From assembly GCA_041485385.1 (NCBI GenBank), contig JBGPJM010000075.1, forward strand, positions 1 to 19,371: a stretch of 19,371 nt of DNA, given 5' to 3'. This DNA is from JBGPJM01 sp041485385 (GTDB lineage Bacteria; Planctomycetota; Phycisphaerae; Phycisphaerales; UBA1924). Position 1 is the stretch's first letter; every line of letters starts with the position of its first letter. This document shows positions 7,499-14,619 of this stretch, in pieces. Below the pieces are notes generated by a model, which ran no database searches, was not told the DNA's origin, and worked only from the letters and a program-made list of their open reading frames with translations. Made by a program: the position numbers and the translations under genes.

Positions 7499-9367
7499 CT
7501 ACATCCGCTCCAGCGGCTCGATCCCCAGCAGGCTCAACCCGTCCGAGAGCACCCGGTCCGTCAGCCCGCACAGGCGGAGTCTGGCCCACCGGGTCTCGTC
7601 ATCAGGCGCCTGGATCACCGGGCATTGCTGGAAGAACGCGCTGAACGAGCCCGCGAGGTCGTACAGATACTGGCACAGCCTGTGCGGCTCCAGGGATTCC
7701 GCGACAGTGTCCACGACGCCGGGGTACCGCAGGATCGCCAGCGCCAGCGTTTTCTCCTCCGCCATGCCCAGCCGGAACGGGCCCGCGCCGCCTGATCGCG
7801 CTCGCCCGATCGCCTCCTCCCCCAGCCGCTCGGCCGCCTTGCGGAAGATGCTCTTGATCCGCACCAGCGCGTAGAGCAGGTAGGGCCCCGTGTTCCCTTC
7901 GAAGGACATCATCCGGTCGTAGCTGAACACGTAGTCCTTGGTCCGCTCGGTCGAGAGGTCCGCGTATTTGATGGCTGCGATGGCGACCCTCCCGGCGATC
8001 TCCGCCCGCTCGCGCTCCGGGAGCTCGGGGCTCTTCGCCGCCACCGCGGCCCCGGCCCGCGCGATCGCCTCGTCCAGCATGTCCGTCAGCTTCACGCTCT
8101 CGCCCGAGCGCGACTTATACGGCCGACCGTCCTCCCCCAGCATCGTGCCGAACGCCGCGTGCCGCAGCTCCGCCGTCTTCCCGGTCCGCGGGTTGCGCGC
8201 GTACCCCGCCTTGATCGCCGCCGCGAACACCTGCTGGAAGTGCAGCGACTGGCGCGCGTCCACCACGTAGATCACCCGGTCCGCGCTCAGCCTCTGCACG
8301 CGCCGGCGGATCGCGGCCAGGTCGGTCGTGGCGTAGATGAACCCGCCGTCGGATTTCCGCACCAGCAGGGGGTCAGCAAGCCCCTCGAGCTGCACGACCA
8401 GCGCCCCCTCGGATTCGGTGGCGATGCCGCGCTTCTCCAGGTCCGCCACCACCCCCGCCAGCTCGTGCCGATAGCTGGACTCGCCGGCCGAATGCTCCAC
8501 CGTGACGTTGGCCTTGAGCCGGGCGCACACCGCTAGGCAGGCGTCGAGCGTGATCCTCGAGATCCGCTCCCACGCCGCCACCGTCGCCGGGTCGCCGGAC
8601 TGCAACGCCACCAGGGTCCGCTTCGCCGCCTCCATCGCCTCCCTCGCCCCGCTCACCTGCGCCGCCATCTCGGCCAGCACCTTGGGCCCCATGTTCCACC
8701 GGCGGGCCGCCTCCAGGCCCGCCTCGTCGGCGTCACCCTCGGCCTGCGCGAGCTTGTACATCGCGTCAAGATCGTCCAGCGTCAGCCGGTCGAAGCTGAC
8801 CCGGCCCTGGCGCTCCAGCTCGATGAGCTTCGCGGTCACCATCGCGATCTGCAAGCCCCAGTCTCCCAGGTGGTTCTGACGGATGACCCGGTCCCCCAAC
8901 CGCTCGAACGTCCGCGCGATCGCGTCGCCGATCACTGTCGACCGCAGGTGCCACACCTGCACCTGCTTCGCCAGGTTCACCCCCATCAGGTCCACGACCA
9001 CCGTCTCCGGCGGCGACGTGGGCTCGATCCCCAGCCGCGCCGTGTCCATCTCCCCCAGCAGCCCCGCCAGCGCCTCCGCCCTCAGCGTCACGTTGATGAA
9101 CCCCGGGCCGGCAATGCTCGCCTGCGTAACCGGCTCGGCGATGTCCGATACGTCAAGCCGCTCGACAATCCGCTGGGCGACCTCGCGCGGCTGCCCACCC
9201 AGCGTCTTGGCCAGCCCCATCGCGGCGTTGGACTGGTAGTCGCCGAACTTGGGGTTCCGGCTCGGGGAGATCTGCGGATCAGCGGCCGCCGGGTCAAGCC
9301 CGGGAAACGCGGCGACGATCGCCGCGCGGAATCGGTCGCCGAGGATCTGGAGTGGGTCGCTGGGCAT
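7499..9367 (-). CDS. argS: Arginyl-tRNA synthetase with a divergent HIGH motif
   Basis: This class I enzyme charges tRNA-Arg with arginine. At 622 residues it is somewhat longer than usual. The N-terminal additional domain shows FGDYQSNAAMGLAKTLG (41-57) and GPGFINVTL (88-96). The catalytic domain has VNLAKQVQVWHLRST (129-143), NHLGDWGLQI, the MLGEDGRPYKSR segment (409-420) that replaces KMSKS in this family, and NTGPYLLYALVRIKSI. The C-terminal anticodon-binding domain ends LLGIEPLERM, the typical ArgRS terminus. The canonical HVGH reads QVWH here (137-140). The enzyme is otherwise complete, and I see no second argS in the window. No ribosome binding site precedes the ATG; see the TACCAT box at 9375. 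Confidence 0.96.
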   Translation of the reverse strand: MPSDPLQILGDRFRAAIVAAFPGLDPAAADPQISPSRNPKFGDYQSNAAMGLAKTLGGQPREVAQRIVERLDVSDIAEPVTQASIAGPGFINVTLRAEALAGLLGEMDTARLGIEPTSPPETVVVDLMGVNLAKQVQVWHLRSTVIGDAIARTFERLGDRVIRQNHLGDWGLQIAMVTAKLIELERQGRVSFDRLTLDDLDAMYKLAQAEGDADEAGLEAARRWNMGPKVLAEMAAQVSGAREAMEAAKRTLVALQSGDPATVAAWERISRITLDACLAVCARLKANVTVEHSAGESSYRHELAGVVADLEKRGIATESEGALVVQLEGLADPLLVRKSDGGFIYATTDLAAIRRRVQRLSADRVIYVVDARQSLHFQQVFAAAIKAGYARNPRTGKTAELRHAAFGTMLGEDGRPYKSRSGESVKLTDMLDEAIARAGAAVAAKSPELPERERAEIAGRVAIAAIKYADLSTERTKDYVFSYDRMMSFEGNTGPYLLYALVRIKSIFRKAAERLGEEAIGRARSGGAGPFRLGMAEEKTLALAILRYPGVVDTVAESLEPHRLCQYLYDLAGSFSAFFQQCPVIQAPDDETRWARLRLCGLTDRVLSDGLSLLGIEPLERM

Positions 9368-9374
9368 GGGGCGG

Positions 9375-9380
9375 ATGGTA
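9375..9380 (-). promoter_or_regulatory. TACCAT box placed for a leaderless argS transcript
   Basis: On the minus strand TACCAT ends exactly 7 bases before the argS ATG, and there is no Shine-Dalgarno sequence between. A -10 box at this spacing would start transcription at or next to the A of ATG. No clear -35 box is visible. Confidence 0.35.
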
Positions 9381-9424
9381 TGAGCGAAGCCGGACCAAGG
9401 GACGAGGGGGCTGCATGACCGGTA

Positions 9425-10390
9425 TCAGGGCGCCGAGCGCGACCACCCCTCGAGAATCCGCGCCAGCTCATCCGCCACCTCGATCATCGCGGTGCACGGC
9501 GCCTTGCCCATCGGATGGTCGATCACGGCCACTCTCCCGCGCGCCACCGCCGGCACGTCCAGGCCGCCCAGCGGGCCCAGGGCCTCCCGGAGGGCCGGCG
9601 CCTCCCAGACGCGGGCCCGCTCCCCCGGCTCGCGCGGCAGGAACAGCACGATGGCGTCGGGCCTCAGGCCCAGCACGTCCTCGGCGTCGAGCGTGATGTA
9701 CGGCGAACCCTCCGTGATGGCCGCCATTCCCCCCAGACGCTCGAGAATCTGCTGGTGGAACGACCCCGGCCCCAGGGCGTACGCCGGGCTGGCGGAGGTG
9801 AGCATCAGCACCCGCCCCACCTTCGCGCCGTCGATCCCGGGTCGACGCGACCATGCACGGTCCATCTCGCTCTGGATCCGCGCGAGCGGCGCATCATCGC
9901 TGCCAGTCAGGTGCCGCCTGTGCACGCCCGCCAGGTCCCACAGCCCGCGCGTCGTTGTCCGGATGTCGTCAAGCGTGAGCGAGGGGTAGTTCACGACCTG
10001 CCATCCGTTCTCCGTGGCGAGCTCGGCTAGGCGCGCCGGGATATCGGAACGCTGCAGCAGCACGTGCGTGGGGCGCACGCTCAGGAGCGCCTCGTAGTCG
10101 ATCCCCGCCTGGTCCCCGCACACCGGTAGAGACTGGTCGGTCCACTTGTCCCAGCCGTGGCGCCCAACCACCAGCGCGCCAAGCGACAGATCCTGCAGAG
10201 TCCGGGCGATCGCCGGAGAGAGCGCCACCATCCGAGGGATCGGCCGTCCCGGCGGCGCCGGCGCCCTCCCCCCCTCCGGCCGGTGACGGCACCCGGCCCA
10301 ACCGGCGAGCAGAAGGAGAGCGCACGCCAGCAGCGCCGCCGCGCCCACGCCGCTGCTCCGCCAACCCATGGCCGCGACGCCAGCCCTCAT
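9425..10390 (-). CDS. Periplasmic-binding-protein-like lipoprotein (BtuF/TroA-type fold)
   Basis: This 321-residue protein has an N-terminal hydrophobic segment (about 17-33) ending in AGWAGC, an atypical lipobox with Cys34, so it may be lipid-anchored. The mature part begins RMVALSPAIARTLQDLSLG (53-71) followed by VGRHGWD, CGDQAGIDYEALLSVRPTHV and later GPGSFHQQILERLGG and RPDAIVLFLP. This is the usual order in cobalamin, siderophore and metal binding proteins of ABC importers. No permease or ATPase gene is adjacent, so it is an orphan here. The ATG overlaps the stop of the upstream gene (ATGA) behind AGAAGGA. The reading frame stays open far upstream through that gene, but the signal segment fixes the true start. 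The ligand is unknown. Confidence 0.78.
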   Translation of the reverse strand: MRAGVAAMGWRSSGVGAAALLACALLLLAGWAGCRHRPEGGRAPAPPGRPIPRMVALSPAIARTLQDLSLGALVVGRHGWDKWTDQSLPVCGDQAGIDYEALLSVRPTHVLLQRSDIPARLAELATENGWQVVNYPSLTLDDIRTTTRGLWDLAGVHRRHLTGSDDAPLARIQSEMDRAWSRRPGIDGAKVGRVLMLTSASPAYALGPGSFHQQILERLGGMAAITEGSPYITLDAEDVLGLRPDAIVLFLPREPGERARVWEAPALREALGPLGGLDVPAVARGRVAVIDHPMGKAPCTAMIEVADELARILEGWSRSAP

Positions 10391-11772
10391 TCCTTCTCCT
10401 TGAACCGCTCGGCGACCGCCCGTCCCAGCGCGAGCAGGTCCTCCCGAGGGTACAGCGGAAAGGCCCACGTTCGATCGGCCAGGACGGCGGCCTCCTCGCG
10501 CCTCGTGCGCGCGCCGGCCGCGGCCACGTCGAGCTCCGCCAGCGCCACCGCGTGCGAGGCGCGAGCCCGCACCAGCGTCTGCTGCATCGCCGCGAATTCC
10601 GGGGCCGGATCGCGCCCCGCCCGCTTCGTCGCCCGGATCTGCTCCACCAGCCGGCGCTTCTCTTCGGCCGCTGCGCGGTCCCCCAGCAGCGCCGGGTCGT
10701 GCCTCGCGGCGTGCGCCATCCACTGCGCCCGGGCGACCTCCCGGGGAGTGACGCCATGTCCCTCCAGCGGCAACAGCAGCGTCGCCGTCACGACCGCCGA
10801 CGGGGAGAGCGCCTCGCCGAGCCATGCGCCCATCCATCGCTCGGTGATCCGGTCGTACTCCGCGCCGCCGGTGCCGTGGATGAACAGGTCGCTCCCGGCC
10901 AACCGGAGCATGGCGGTCATCAGGAGCGCCCGCGGCGCCAGCTCGGAGACGGGGGCGCGCCCGAGGTTCTCCGCGAACACCGGCACGCGGGCGCTCCCCG
11001 GGCGCGAGGGAATATGCCACAGCGGCAGCTCGGCCGGGTGCAGTGGCGCGATGCGGGCCCGCGGCACCGCCGCCGCCGCCGCGTTGTACGCCCGAGCGCA
11101 CGCCGCCGGGTCGGCCCGCATCCGCTCGACGAACCAGCCGAAGAGATCCGTCCGCCACAGCTCCGACGCGTAGACCATCGGCGCCGAGCGCGCCGTGTCG
11201 GCCACCATCTCCTTGAGCAGCTCCGCCGCGCCCGCATTGGTCTGCCTGGCGGCCGAGCTCTCCCCCGCGTGCCGCGCCAGCACCGCCTCGATCCGCGCCA
11301 GGCCCTCGGCCACGAACGGCGCGGCGGGCTCGGCCCCGTCCACCGCCTCCATCGGCGCCGGGGTCTCGGCGGGCATGCGGCAGGTCGGAACATCGCCCGC
11401 GGCCAGCTCGCCCGCCACCCTTAGAACACGCCACGTCCGACGCGAGAGCGCGTTCTCCCCGCCGGCGGCGCGCCGCACCGGCACGCGCACCTCGCCGGGG
11501 TTGTTGGAATCCTGGTCCGCCACGACCGAGGCGGCCGCCGCGCCAAACGCCGCCGCGGCCTCCTGGGCCGCCATGAACTTCGCGGCGATCCCCGGGTGCC
11601 ACCACTCCGCCTGGTGGCCGGTCATCACCACCGGCCGGTCCGTCGGCAGCCCGGCCTGCTCGCGGAACCGCTTCGCGCGCTCATCCCCCCTCGGCGCGCC
11701 CAGCGCCGCGCGCCACGCCGACGGGTCCGGCTCGATCTTCACCCCCGACAGCCTGGCGGCCCCGGTGCTCAC
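10387..11772 (-). CDS. Unrecognised protein with a TGHQ motif, possibly distantly BshC-like
   Basis: This is a soluble 461-residue, Ala-rich protein starting at GTG 11772 inside the stop of the glycosyltransferase gene (GTGA). I cannot name it. Notable motifs are VVMTGHQAEWWHPGIAAKF (48-66), VVADQDSNNPGEVRVPVRR (83-101), APLHPAELPLWHI, a GSDLFIHGTGGAEYDRITE block, and a long charged helical stretch (about 340-430) before the end WAFPLYPREDLLALG. The order TG(H/Q)Q near the N-terminus, an acidic loop and a late coiled coil weakly recalls BshC, the proposed cysteine-adding enzyme of bacillithiol synthesis (TGQQ there). That is only a suggestion; no BshA or BshB is visible. Coupling to both neighbours by 4-base overlaps implies a shared job with the glycosyltransferase and the binding protein. 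Confidence 0.7.
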   Translation of the reverse strand: MSTGAARLSGVKIEPDPSAWRAALGAPRGDERAKRFREQAGLPTDRPVVMTGHQAEWWHPGIAAKFMAAQEAAAAFGAAAASVVADQDSNNPGEVRVPVRRAAGGENALSRRTWRVLRVAGELAAGDVPTCRMPAETPAPMEAVDGAEPAAPFVAEGLARIEAVLARHAGESSAARQTNAGAAELLKEMVADTARSAPMVYASELWRTDLFGWFVERMRADPAACARAYNAAAAAVPRARIAPLHPAELPLWHIPSRPGSARVPVFAENLGRAPVSELAPRALLMTAMLRLAGSDLFIHGTGGAEYDRITERWMGAWLGEALSPSAVVTATLLLPLEGHGVTPREVARAQWMAHAARHDPALLGDRAAAEEKRRLVEQIRATKRAGRDPAPEFAAMQQTLVRARASHAVALAELDVAAAGARTRREEAAVLADRTWAFPLYPREDLLALGRAVAERFKEKE

Positions 11773-12617
11773 GCCGTGGCACGGCTCTCCGAGCCGTGTC
11801 CTTGCGCGCCACGGCTCTGTGCGCCATGTGTCCCGTTCTCACGTTCGGCCGCCGCGCCCTTCACGTCCTCACAACACAGGCTCTCCAGCCCGTTCAGCGC
11901 CCCCTTGGGCAGCCGTGGGGCGCACTTCTTCAGCTCGCAGTACAGCACCCGCCGGTAGTGCGCCAGCCGGATCGCCGCGTCGTCCAGCGGGCCGCCGAAC
12001 GTGCGGTTCAGGTCGTTGTAGATCAGGCGCACGGGCACCTCGCGGATCCGCAACCCCGCGGCCACGGCCTGCACCCAGAACTGCATCGGGAACGCGTACC
12101 CGGGCTCGTTCAGTTCGAGCTTCCTGATCGCGGCCACCCGGAACGCCTTGAACCCGCAGAACGAGTCCGTCAGGTTCAGCCCCAGGCGGGTGTTGATCTC
12201 GTGCGTCATCGTCGCGTTGATCGCCCGCCGATCGGGCGGCGGGCTGTCGCCGCTCCCCCCCGCCTCGATCATCAGGTACCGCGAGCCGCTGACCACGTCG
12301 TGCGTGTCCCGGGCCGCCGCGGCCAGGAACATCGGGATCGCCGCCGGCTCGTGCTGCTCGTCGCAGTCCATGGTGATGAGCCAGTCGAACCCCTCCTTCT
12401 CGGCCCAGTAGAACGCGTCCAGCAGCGACCGCCCGTACCCGCGGTTGGTACGGTGGCGGATGACGTCCACGGGAAACTGCTCGAGCATCCACGCGGTCCG
12501 GTCGGTGGACCCGTCGTCGATCACCAGCACGTTCTGCGCGTGCTGCAGCACGTGCGGGATGACCCGCCAGACGTACTTCTCCTCGTTGTACACAGGGATG
12601 GCGACCAGCGTGCGCAT
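11769..12617 (-). CDS. Family 2 glycosyltransferase (DPM1/polyprenyl-phosphate type)
   Basis: This 282-residue cytoplasmic GT-A enzyme would transfer a sugar from a nucleotide donor to a lipid-phosphate or similar acceptor. Visible features are VAIPVYNEE (5-13), VLVIDDGSTDRT (30-41), the metal-binding DxD as DCD (84-86) in ITMDCDEQHEP, SGSRY (110-114), and TDSFCGFKAFR (150-160), close to the acceptor-site block of dolichyl-phosphate mannosyltransferases. No membrane segments follow, so it is the soluble short form. The start has GGAGG 5-6 bases upstream. The last roughly 22 residues are low-complexity (GTHGAQSRGAQGHGSESR) and encoded by a palindromic repeat. It overlaps the next gene by GTGA. 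Donor and acceptor are unknown. Confidence 0.88.
   Translation of the reverse strand: MRTLVAIPVYNEEKYVWRVIPHVLQHAQNVLVIDDGSTDRTAWMLEQFPVDVIRHRTNRGYGRSLLDAFYWAEKEGFDWLITMDCDEQHEPAAIPMFLAAAARDTHDVVSGSRYLMIEAGGSGDSPPPDRRAINATMTHEINTRLGLNLTDSFCGFKAFRVAAIRKLELNEPGYAFPMQFWVQAVAAGLRIREVPVRLIYNDLNRTFGGPLDDAAIRLAHYRRVLYCELKKCAPRLPKGALNGLESLCCEDVKGAAAERENGTHGAQSRGAQGHGSESRATA
11773..11818. repeat. Cluster of palindromic half-sites (REP-like) in the glycosyltransferase 3' end
   Basis: Four copies of a half-site alternate in orientation within 46 bases: GCCGTG (11773-11778), CACGGCTC (11780-11787), GAGCCGTG (11791-11798) and CACGGCTC (11810-11817). The middle pair forms a perfect 8-bp stem with loop TCC. 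It reads through in frame as the glycosyltransferase tail and stops one base short of the GTG start of the next gene. It resembles a dispersed repetitive extragenic palindrome rather than codon constraint. Confidence 0.6.
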
Positions 12618-12677
12618 GCGTGCCTCCGGAAACAGAGGGTAGACGTCCGGCCGGCGCGCGGGGGTGAGGGGTGCTCC

Positions 12678-13283
12678 TCAGATCGCGGCTTCCGCCTCCC
12701 CCTCGTCTTCCTCCGCCTCCTCCCCCGTCCCCAGGGTCGTGAAGGCGGCCAGCCCGAACGGGCGCTTCTTCTCATCGTCCGCCTCGACCATGCGTTCAAT
12801 TGACGACTGTTCCAGCTCCTTGAGCAGCTCGGGCGTGAGGGCGTGCAGGCCGCGGATCTCGTGCAGCGGAAGCGTGAACATCTCCCCAGACGGCGTGCGG
12901 ATGCGGAAGACCGTGCACTCGACCGCGATGGATGCGGCACGGTCGGCGGCGCTCCCCGGCACGCCGCAGGCGAACATCGGGAACACCTCAGCGATGGGGA
13001 TCCGCTCACCGGCGTTGGTGAGCACCCCCATCCGTCCGTCGAAGACTTCCGGCTGCGAGACCTGCAGCATCGACAGCCCCGTGAGCATCTCGCGGACAAC
13101 GTTCTGCCAGAAAAGGTGGCGCGCCAGGGTCACCTGGTTCAGGTCGTGCGGGTGTGCGTGCTCGTGCGCCAAGGCCGCCATCGGCGCCGCCGTCATGACG
13201 GCACGCCCGGCCGCCGCGCGCCGCGCGCCGGCTTTGCTCCGCGCCGCCTTCTCCGTCAACCTGGCAACCCGCCGTTTCCTCAT
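12678..13283 (-). CDS. Conserved-looking protein of unknown function
   Basis: This is a 201-residue protein I do not recognise. The start chosen is the ATG at 13283 (MRKRRVARLTEKAARSK) behind GGAGGGAAGAGGG; a longer in-frame start at 13400 would run into the preceding gene. The first 30 residues are very basic. HEHAHPHDLNQV (around 39-50) is His-rich, then a helical NVVREMLTGLSMLQVSQ, a compact beta-like region (GRMGVLTNAGERIPIAEVFPMF), and VFRIRTPSGEMFTLPLHEIRG, which looks like a small SH3-like or barrel strand set. The C-terminus is acidic (EEAEEDEGEAEAAI). There is no signal peptide or membrane segment. It lies 38 bases after the NfeD-like gene and 60 before the glycosyltransferase, same strand. 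Confidence 0.72.
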   Translation of the reverse strand: MRKRRVARLTEKAARSKAGARRAAAGRAVMTAAPMAALAHEHAHPHDLNQVTLARHLFWQNVVREMLTGLSMLQVSQPEVFDGRMGVLTNAGERIPIAEVFPMFACGVPGSAADRAASIAVECTVFRIRTPSGEMFTLPLHEIRGLHALTPELLKELEQSSIERMVEADDEKKRPFGLAAFTTLGTGEEAEEDEGEAEAAI

Positions 13284-13321
13284 CGTCGGCCCTCTTCCCT
13301 CCCGGCCACCGTACCCCTTGC

Positions 13322-14485
13322 TCACCGCCGCACATACCCCCGGGCCTTCACCTCGAGCTTCGTGATCTTGTCCCGGCGTTTCTGGATCACCTTCCGCCAT
13401 TGGCCCTCGTGATCATCGGCATCGGTGCCGATCTCGGTCTGTCCGAACGCCGGCATCCGGACCAGCTCGGGATAGTCGCTCGCGAGCCGTTCCGCTTCGT
13501 CCAGGAGCGCCGTGGCCTGCTGGGCCTGCCCCAGCGCGTCCCTGCCGGCGGCGCGGTACAGCGAGTCGGTGTTCTGCCGCTGGTCCGGCACGCGGACCTC
13601 CAGCGTCCGCTCGGCCGACTCGATGGCGCTGTCGAGGTGCTCCATGCTCCGCCGCAGGTTCTTCGCGCCGTCCCCCAGCCCGCTGGCCATGCTCTCGTTG
13701 ATGAGCGGGCGCGCCACCGCGCCCTGGTCCGCGATCACCTCCCCGGCGCGCGACACGACCGCCTTGACCAATCGAAGCCCGGCGGCGATCTCCGGTCGGA
13801 TCGTGGCCGTCACCCCGCCGCCGGCCCCGCCCTGCTCGGCCACCCTCGCTGCGAACTGCGCCGAGCCGGCGCCCGTCGACGGCGGCGCCGTGGGCGAAAG
13901 CAGCATCGCCGCGCCCGGCGTCGGCTCCAGCGCCCACATGCTCGACGCCGGCTTCATCAGGAACCCCGGCAGGCGGACGTCCGCGCCCCTCAACCGCTGT
14001 CCCTCCGCGGCCGCGCCCAGGAGCGACTGCTCGACCTCCTCCCACTTGGTCGCCTTCGGCGCCAGCTCGCGCCGATCATCGCCCGGCTTGAAGACGATGT
14101 CCGTCTTCGCCTCGGCGTAACAGGCGACGGCGGCCAGGCCCACCAGGGCCGCGCCGGTCCCCACCCGGTGGTCCTGCTGGTCCTGCAGCAGCACAACGAC
14201 CGGGACAGCGCTCTGCTGCACATGGCGGCACATCGCGTCCACCACGTCGGCGCGCCAGCGGTCGCCGTCGAGCTCCACGACGATAAGCCCCGCCCCGTCC
14301 TGCGCCGCCGACCTCAGCTTGGCCTGGAAATCCCCCGCGAGACGGAGGTTGTCCAGATCGCCGCGCACGTGCAGGTGCACAACCCGCCGGGGTGCGGCCG
14401 CGCCCTGCTGTTGTCCCCCCGCCGCGCCGGCCCCCGCCAGCACGCAGGCCGCGGCCACCCGGATGTACAAGAACATCGGCCTCAT
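13322..14485 (-). CDS. Secreted protein with a degenerate ClpP/NfeD-like (crotonase-fold) domain
   Basis: This 387-residue protein starts at the ATG at 14485 (MRPMFLYIRVAAACVLAGAG) with AGAGG 6 bases upstream and a signal peptide ending near GAAGG-QQ. Residues about 35-145 follow the beta-alpha pattern of NfeD and SppA-type proteases: RRVVHLHVRGDL, GLIVVELDGDRW, VDAMCRHVQQSAVPVVVLL, then GTGAALVGLAAVACY where active members carry the Ser nucleophile loop (SAG). No Ser or Lys of the catalytic dyad is evident, so it is probably an inactive relative. The C-terminal half is charged and helical (SMEHLDSAIESAERTLEV, then ALLDEAERLAS). It heads the leftward gene run. The fold is my reading of the pattern, not a firm match. 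Confidence 0.68.
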   Translation of the reverse strand: MRPMFLYIRVAAACVLAGAGAAGGQQQGAAAPRRVVHLHVRGDLDNLRLAGDFQAKLRSAAQDGAGLIVVELDGDRWRADVVDAMCRHVQQSAVPVVVLLQDQQDHRVGTGAALVGLAAVACYAEAKTDIVFKPGDDRRELAPKATKWEEVEQSLLGAAAEGQRLRGADVRLPGFLMKPASSMWALEPTPGAAMLLSPTAPPSTGAGSAQFAARVAEQGGAGGGVTATIRPEIAAGLRLVKAVVSRAGEVIADQGAVARPLINESMASGLGDGAKNLRRSMEHLDSAIESAERTLEVRVPDQRQNTDSLYRAAGRDALGQAQQATALLDEAERLASDYPELVRMPAFGQTEIGTDADDHEGQWRKVIQKRRDKITKLEVKARGYVRR

Positions 14486-14606
14486 GCCCATCCTCTCTAC
14501 CGGCAGCATACCGGACAGGCGCGGCCCTTGACGCCGCACGCGCCGGGTCGCCCCAGTGAACCGTACCCGGACGCCTCCCGCCGGCAAACCCTCTCCCCCG
14601 CCTCCC

Positions 14607-14612
14607 TACCCT
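14607..14612 (+). promoter_or_regulatory. TACCCT box placed for a leaderless gltX transcript
   Basis: TACCCT ends 7 bases before the gltX ATG. The intervening CTCTCCC and the preceding bases hold no Shine-Dalgarno sequence. The spacing equals that at argS. No -35 box is evident. The 134-base gap back to the divergent gene at 14485 holds nothing else I can support. Confidence 0.35.
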
Positions 14613-14619
14613 CTCTCCC

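Noticed and set aside
8108..8143. Absence of a KMSKS motif in arginyl-tRNA synthetase as a defect
   Set aside because: Many ArgRS enzymes lack it; the MLGEDGRPYKSR segment is the normal substitute, so only the HIGH change is unusual.
9425..11605. A single 726-codon protein fusing a Gly/Arg-rich N-terminus to the binding protein
   Set aside because: The first 405 residues are out-of-frame translation of the TGHQ-protein gene; the signal segment, ribosome binding site and ATGA overlap place the true start at 10390.
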